DNA from: Betaproteobacteria bacterium UBA7395
GTDB lineage: Bacteria > Pseudomonadota > Gammaproteobacteria > Burkholderiales > Rhodocyclaceae
DNA: 6,760 bases
Direction: 5' to 3'
NCBI GenBank assembly: GCA_002470165.1
Contig: DKNF01000011.1
Coordinates: 1-6,760, forward strand
The position numbers and the translations under genes were made by a program. Each line of letters opens with the position of its first letter. Position 1 is the stretch's first letter. A model generated the notes under the pieces. It was not told the DNA's origin and ran no database searches. It saw only the letters and a list, made by a program, of their open reading frames with translations. Positions 5,356 through 6,760 of the stretch are shown piece by piece.

Positions 5356-6760
5356 GTCCTGTCCAGGCGACACAGGCCACGAAAGACCCCGGATACGCCC
5401 GGGCGACCCAGAAGGTGGTCCTGTGGTACATGGCCTTCGGCGCGTGCTGGATATTGTTCAGTGATCTCGCCGTCAACTGGCTGATCGCCGGCGAACAGGA
5501 ACGCGCACTGGTCAACCTGCTCAAGGGCTGGTTCTACATCGCAATCACCGCCGGCCTGCTCTACTACCTGATGCGCCGCAAGTTCGGCGAACTTGCCGCT
5601 GCCCACCAGGCACTGCAGGCAGCCCGCGAAAACGAGCACAACATGTTGCTGGCGCTCAAGGAAGAGAGCGAGACCCTGGCCCGCTATGCCGTGGCCTTCC
5701 AGGCCGCACCGGTCGCCGCCTGCATCACTCGCCTGGAGGACGGCCGCCTGGTCGATGTCAACGAGCGCATGCTGCAGGAATACCACTGGACCCGTGAAGA
5801 CCTCCTCGGCAAGACGACGCTCGAAGCCGGGTTGTGGGGCCAACCGGAAGACCGGGAACGGATGCTCGCCATCCTCGAGCGCGACGGCCACATCATCGAC
5901 TACGAAAGCATCGGCGTCGGCACCAACGGCCAGCGACGCGACATCAGCCTGTCGGCCGAAATCATCCGCGTCGACGGCAAGCGCTACCTGATCGTCTTCA
6001 TCACCGACATTTCCCGCCGCCTGGCCGATGCCCGCGCCCTGATCGAGCGCGAGGAAAAACAGCGCCAGGCCAACCGGGAACTGGAACGTTACCGTCTGCA
6101 CCTCGAAGAGCTGGTCGCCGAACGCACCCGCGAACTGGCCAGCGCCCGCGATGCGGCCGAGGAAGCGAACCGCGCCAAGAGCGCCTTCCTGGCCAACATG
6201 AGCCACGAAATCCGCACGCCGATGAACGCCATCATCGGCCTCACCCACCTGGCCACCCGGCAGACCGGCGACCCGGGAATGCTCGATCGCCTGGCCAAGG
6301 TCCAGGACGCCGCCCACCACCTGCTGGCGATCATCAACCAGATTCTCGACATCTCGAAAATCGAAGCCGGCAAACTGGTCCTGGCGCCCAGCGATTTCCG
6401 CCTGCAGCAGATCATCGACAACACCTCGACCCTGATCGTCGACCGGGTCCGCTCGCGCGGCCTGCAATTCTCCTGCCACATCGATCCGGCGCTGCCCGAG
6501 GTACTGCACGGCGACCCCTTGCGGCTCGGGCAGATCCTGCTCAATTTCCTCACCAATGCGGCCAAATTCACCGAGCACGGCAGCATCCGCGTCGAGGTCG
6601 ACCTGGTCGACCGGGACAACAGCGGCCTGCTGGTCCGCTTCGCGGTCCGCGACACCGGCATCGGCATCACGCCGGAACAGCAGGCGCGCCTGTTCCAGGC
6701 CTTCGAACAGGCCGACGACTCGACGACCCGGCGCTATGGCGGCACCGGCCTCGGCCTGGC
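5352..6760 (+). CDS. Membrane-bound PAS sensor histidine kinase, C-terminus beyond the right edge
   Basis: The frame is open from ATG 5352 to the window end, giving 469 complete residues. Two membrane segments lie near residues 22-45 and 59-76, of the WILFSD ... [16 protein letters not shown] type that I recall at the N-terminus of many proteobacterial kinases and diguanylate cyclases. A PAS domain follows (about 113-225, beginning [12 protein letters not shown] and ending [10 protein letters not shown]), then a coiled coil (about 225-275). The HisKA dimerisation domain carries H285 in [10 protein letters not shown]. The ATPase domain shows N398 and N402 (N box), DTGIGI from D434 (G1) and GGTGLGL at 463-469 (G2) at the very edge. 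The H-box and ATPase motifs resemble hybrid kinases, which often carry receiver or HPt domains next, but none can be seen here. No Shine-Dalgarno precedes the ATG; the ATGA overlap suggests coupling to the HD-GYP gene. Confidence 0.95.
   Translation, partial: MSPVQATQATKDPGYARATQKVVLWYMAFGACWILFSDLAVNWLIAGEQERALVNLLKGWFYIAITAGLLYYLMRRKFGELAAAHQALQAARENEHNMLLALKEESETLARYAVAFQAAPVAACITRLEDGRLVDVNERMLQEYHWTREDLLGKTTLEAGLWGQPEDRERMLAILERDGHIIDYESIGVGTNGQRRDISLSAEIIRVDGKRYLIVFITDISRRLADARALIEREEKQRQANRELERYRLHLEELVAERTRELASARDAAEEANRAKSAFLANMSHEIRTPMNAIIGLTHLATRQTGDPGMLDRLAKVQDAAHHLLAIINQILDISKIEAGKLVLAPSDFRLQQIIDNTSTLIVDRVRSRGLQFSCHIDPALPEVLHGDPLRLGQILLNFLTNAAKFTEHGSIRVEVDLVDRDNSGLLVRFAVRDTGIGITPEQQARLFQAFEQADDSTTRRYGGTGLGL

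Noticed and set aside
3850..5373. Open minus-strand frame of 507 codons opposite rsgA and the HD-GYP regulator
   Set aside because: It lies antisense to two genes with intact motifs. Its composition (Gly, Asp, Val, Arg, Gln rich) is what results from reading high-GC codons on the opposite strand, and no domain is recognisable.
5343..6578. Open minus-strand frame of 411 codons opposite the histidine kinase
   Set aside because: The plus-strand kinase motifs (H box, N box, G1, G2) are unambiguous. The antisense translation is low-complexity without a family signature.

Overview
This is a GC-rich, gene-dense bacterial chromosomal segment. Gene families and order suggest a betaproteobacterium, most likely of the Rhodocyclales type (Dechloromonas, Azonexus or Azospira relatives). 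That placement is inferred from protein character and strong G/C third-position bias, not from a search. I see no mobile element, tRNA, rRNA or CRISPR array. Every base lies in or close to a gene; the longest gap is about 76 bases.

Layout. (1) 63-1145 (+) encodes a polytopic membrane protein resembling the C-terminal half of a GT-C/family 39 glycosyltransferase. (2) 1157-1711 (-) is orn (oligoribonuclease), convergent with gene 1 and divergent from the next block. (3) 1769-4196 (+) is a tightly overlapping three-gene block: an M48/Ste24-type membrane metalloprotease, a small secreted monoheme cytochrome c, and the ribosome-assembly GTPase rsgA. (4) 4273-6760 (+) is a two-component signalling block: a CheY-HD-GYP response regulator (predicted cyclic-di-GMP phosphodiesterase) overlapping a membrane PAS-histidine kinase that runs off the right edge.

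How the genes fit together. The kinase probably phosphorylates the HD-GYP regulator, which would hydrolyse c-di-GMP to pGpG and/or GMP. Orn, on the other strand, is the enzyme class known to clear pGpG and other dinucleotides. The protease, cytochrome and rsgA look co-transcribed because of their overlaps, but share no obvious pathway.

The most notable points are the HD-GYP regulator, which has no ATG, GTG or TTG codon able to give a complete receiver domain and appears to start at ATT (4273), and the apparently half-length glycosyltransferase-like protein at the left edge. I found no convincing novel defence or mobile system; this looks like mostly ordinary core genome with a few details worth checking.
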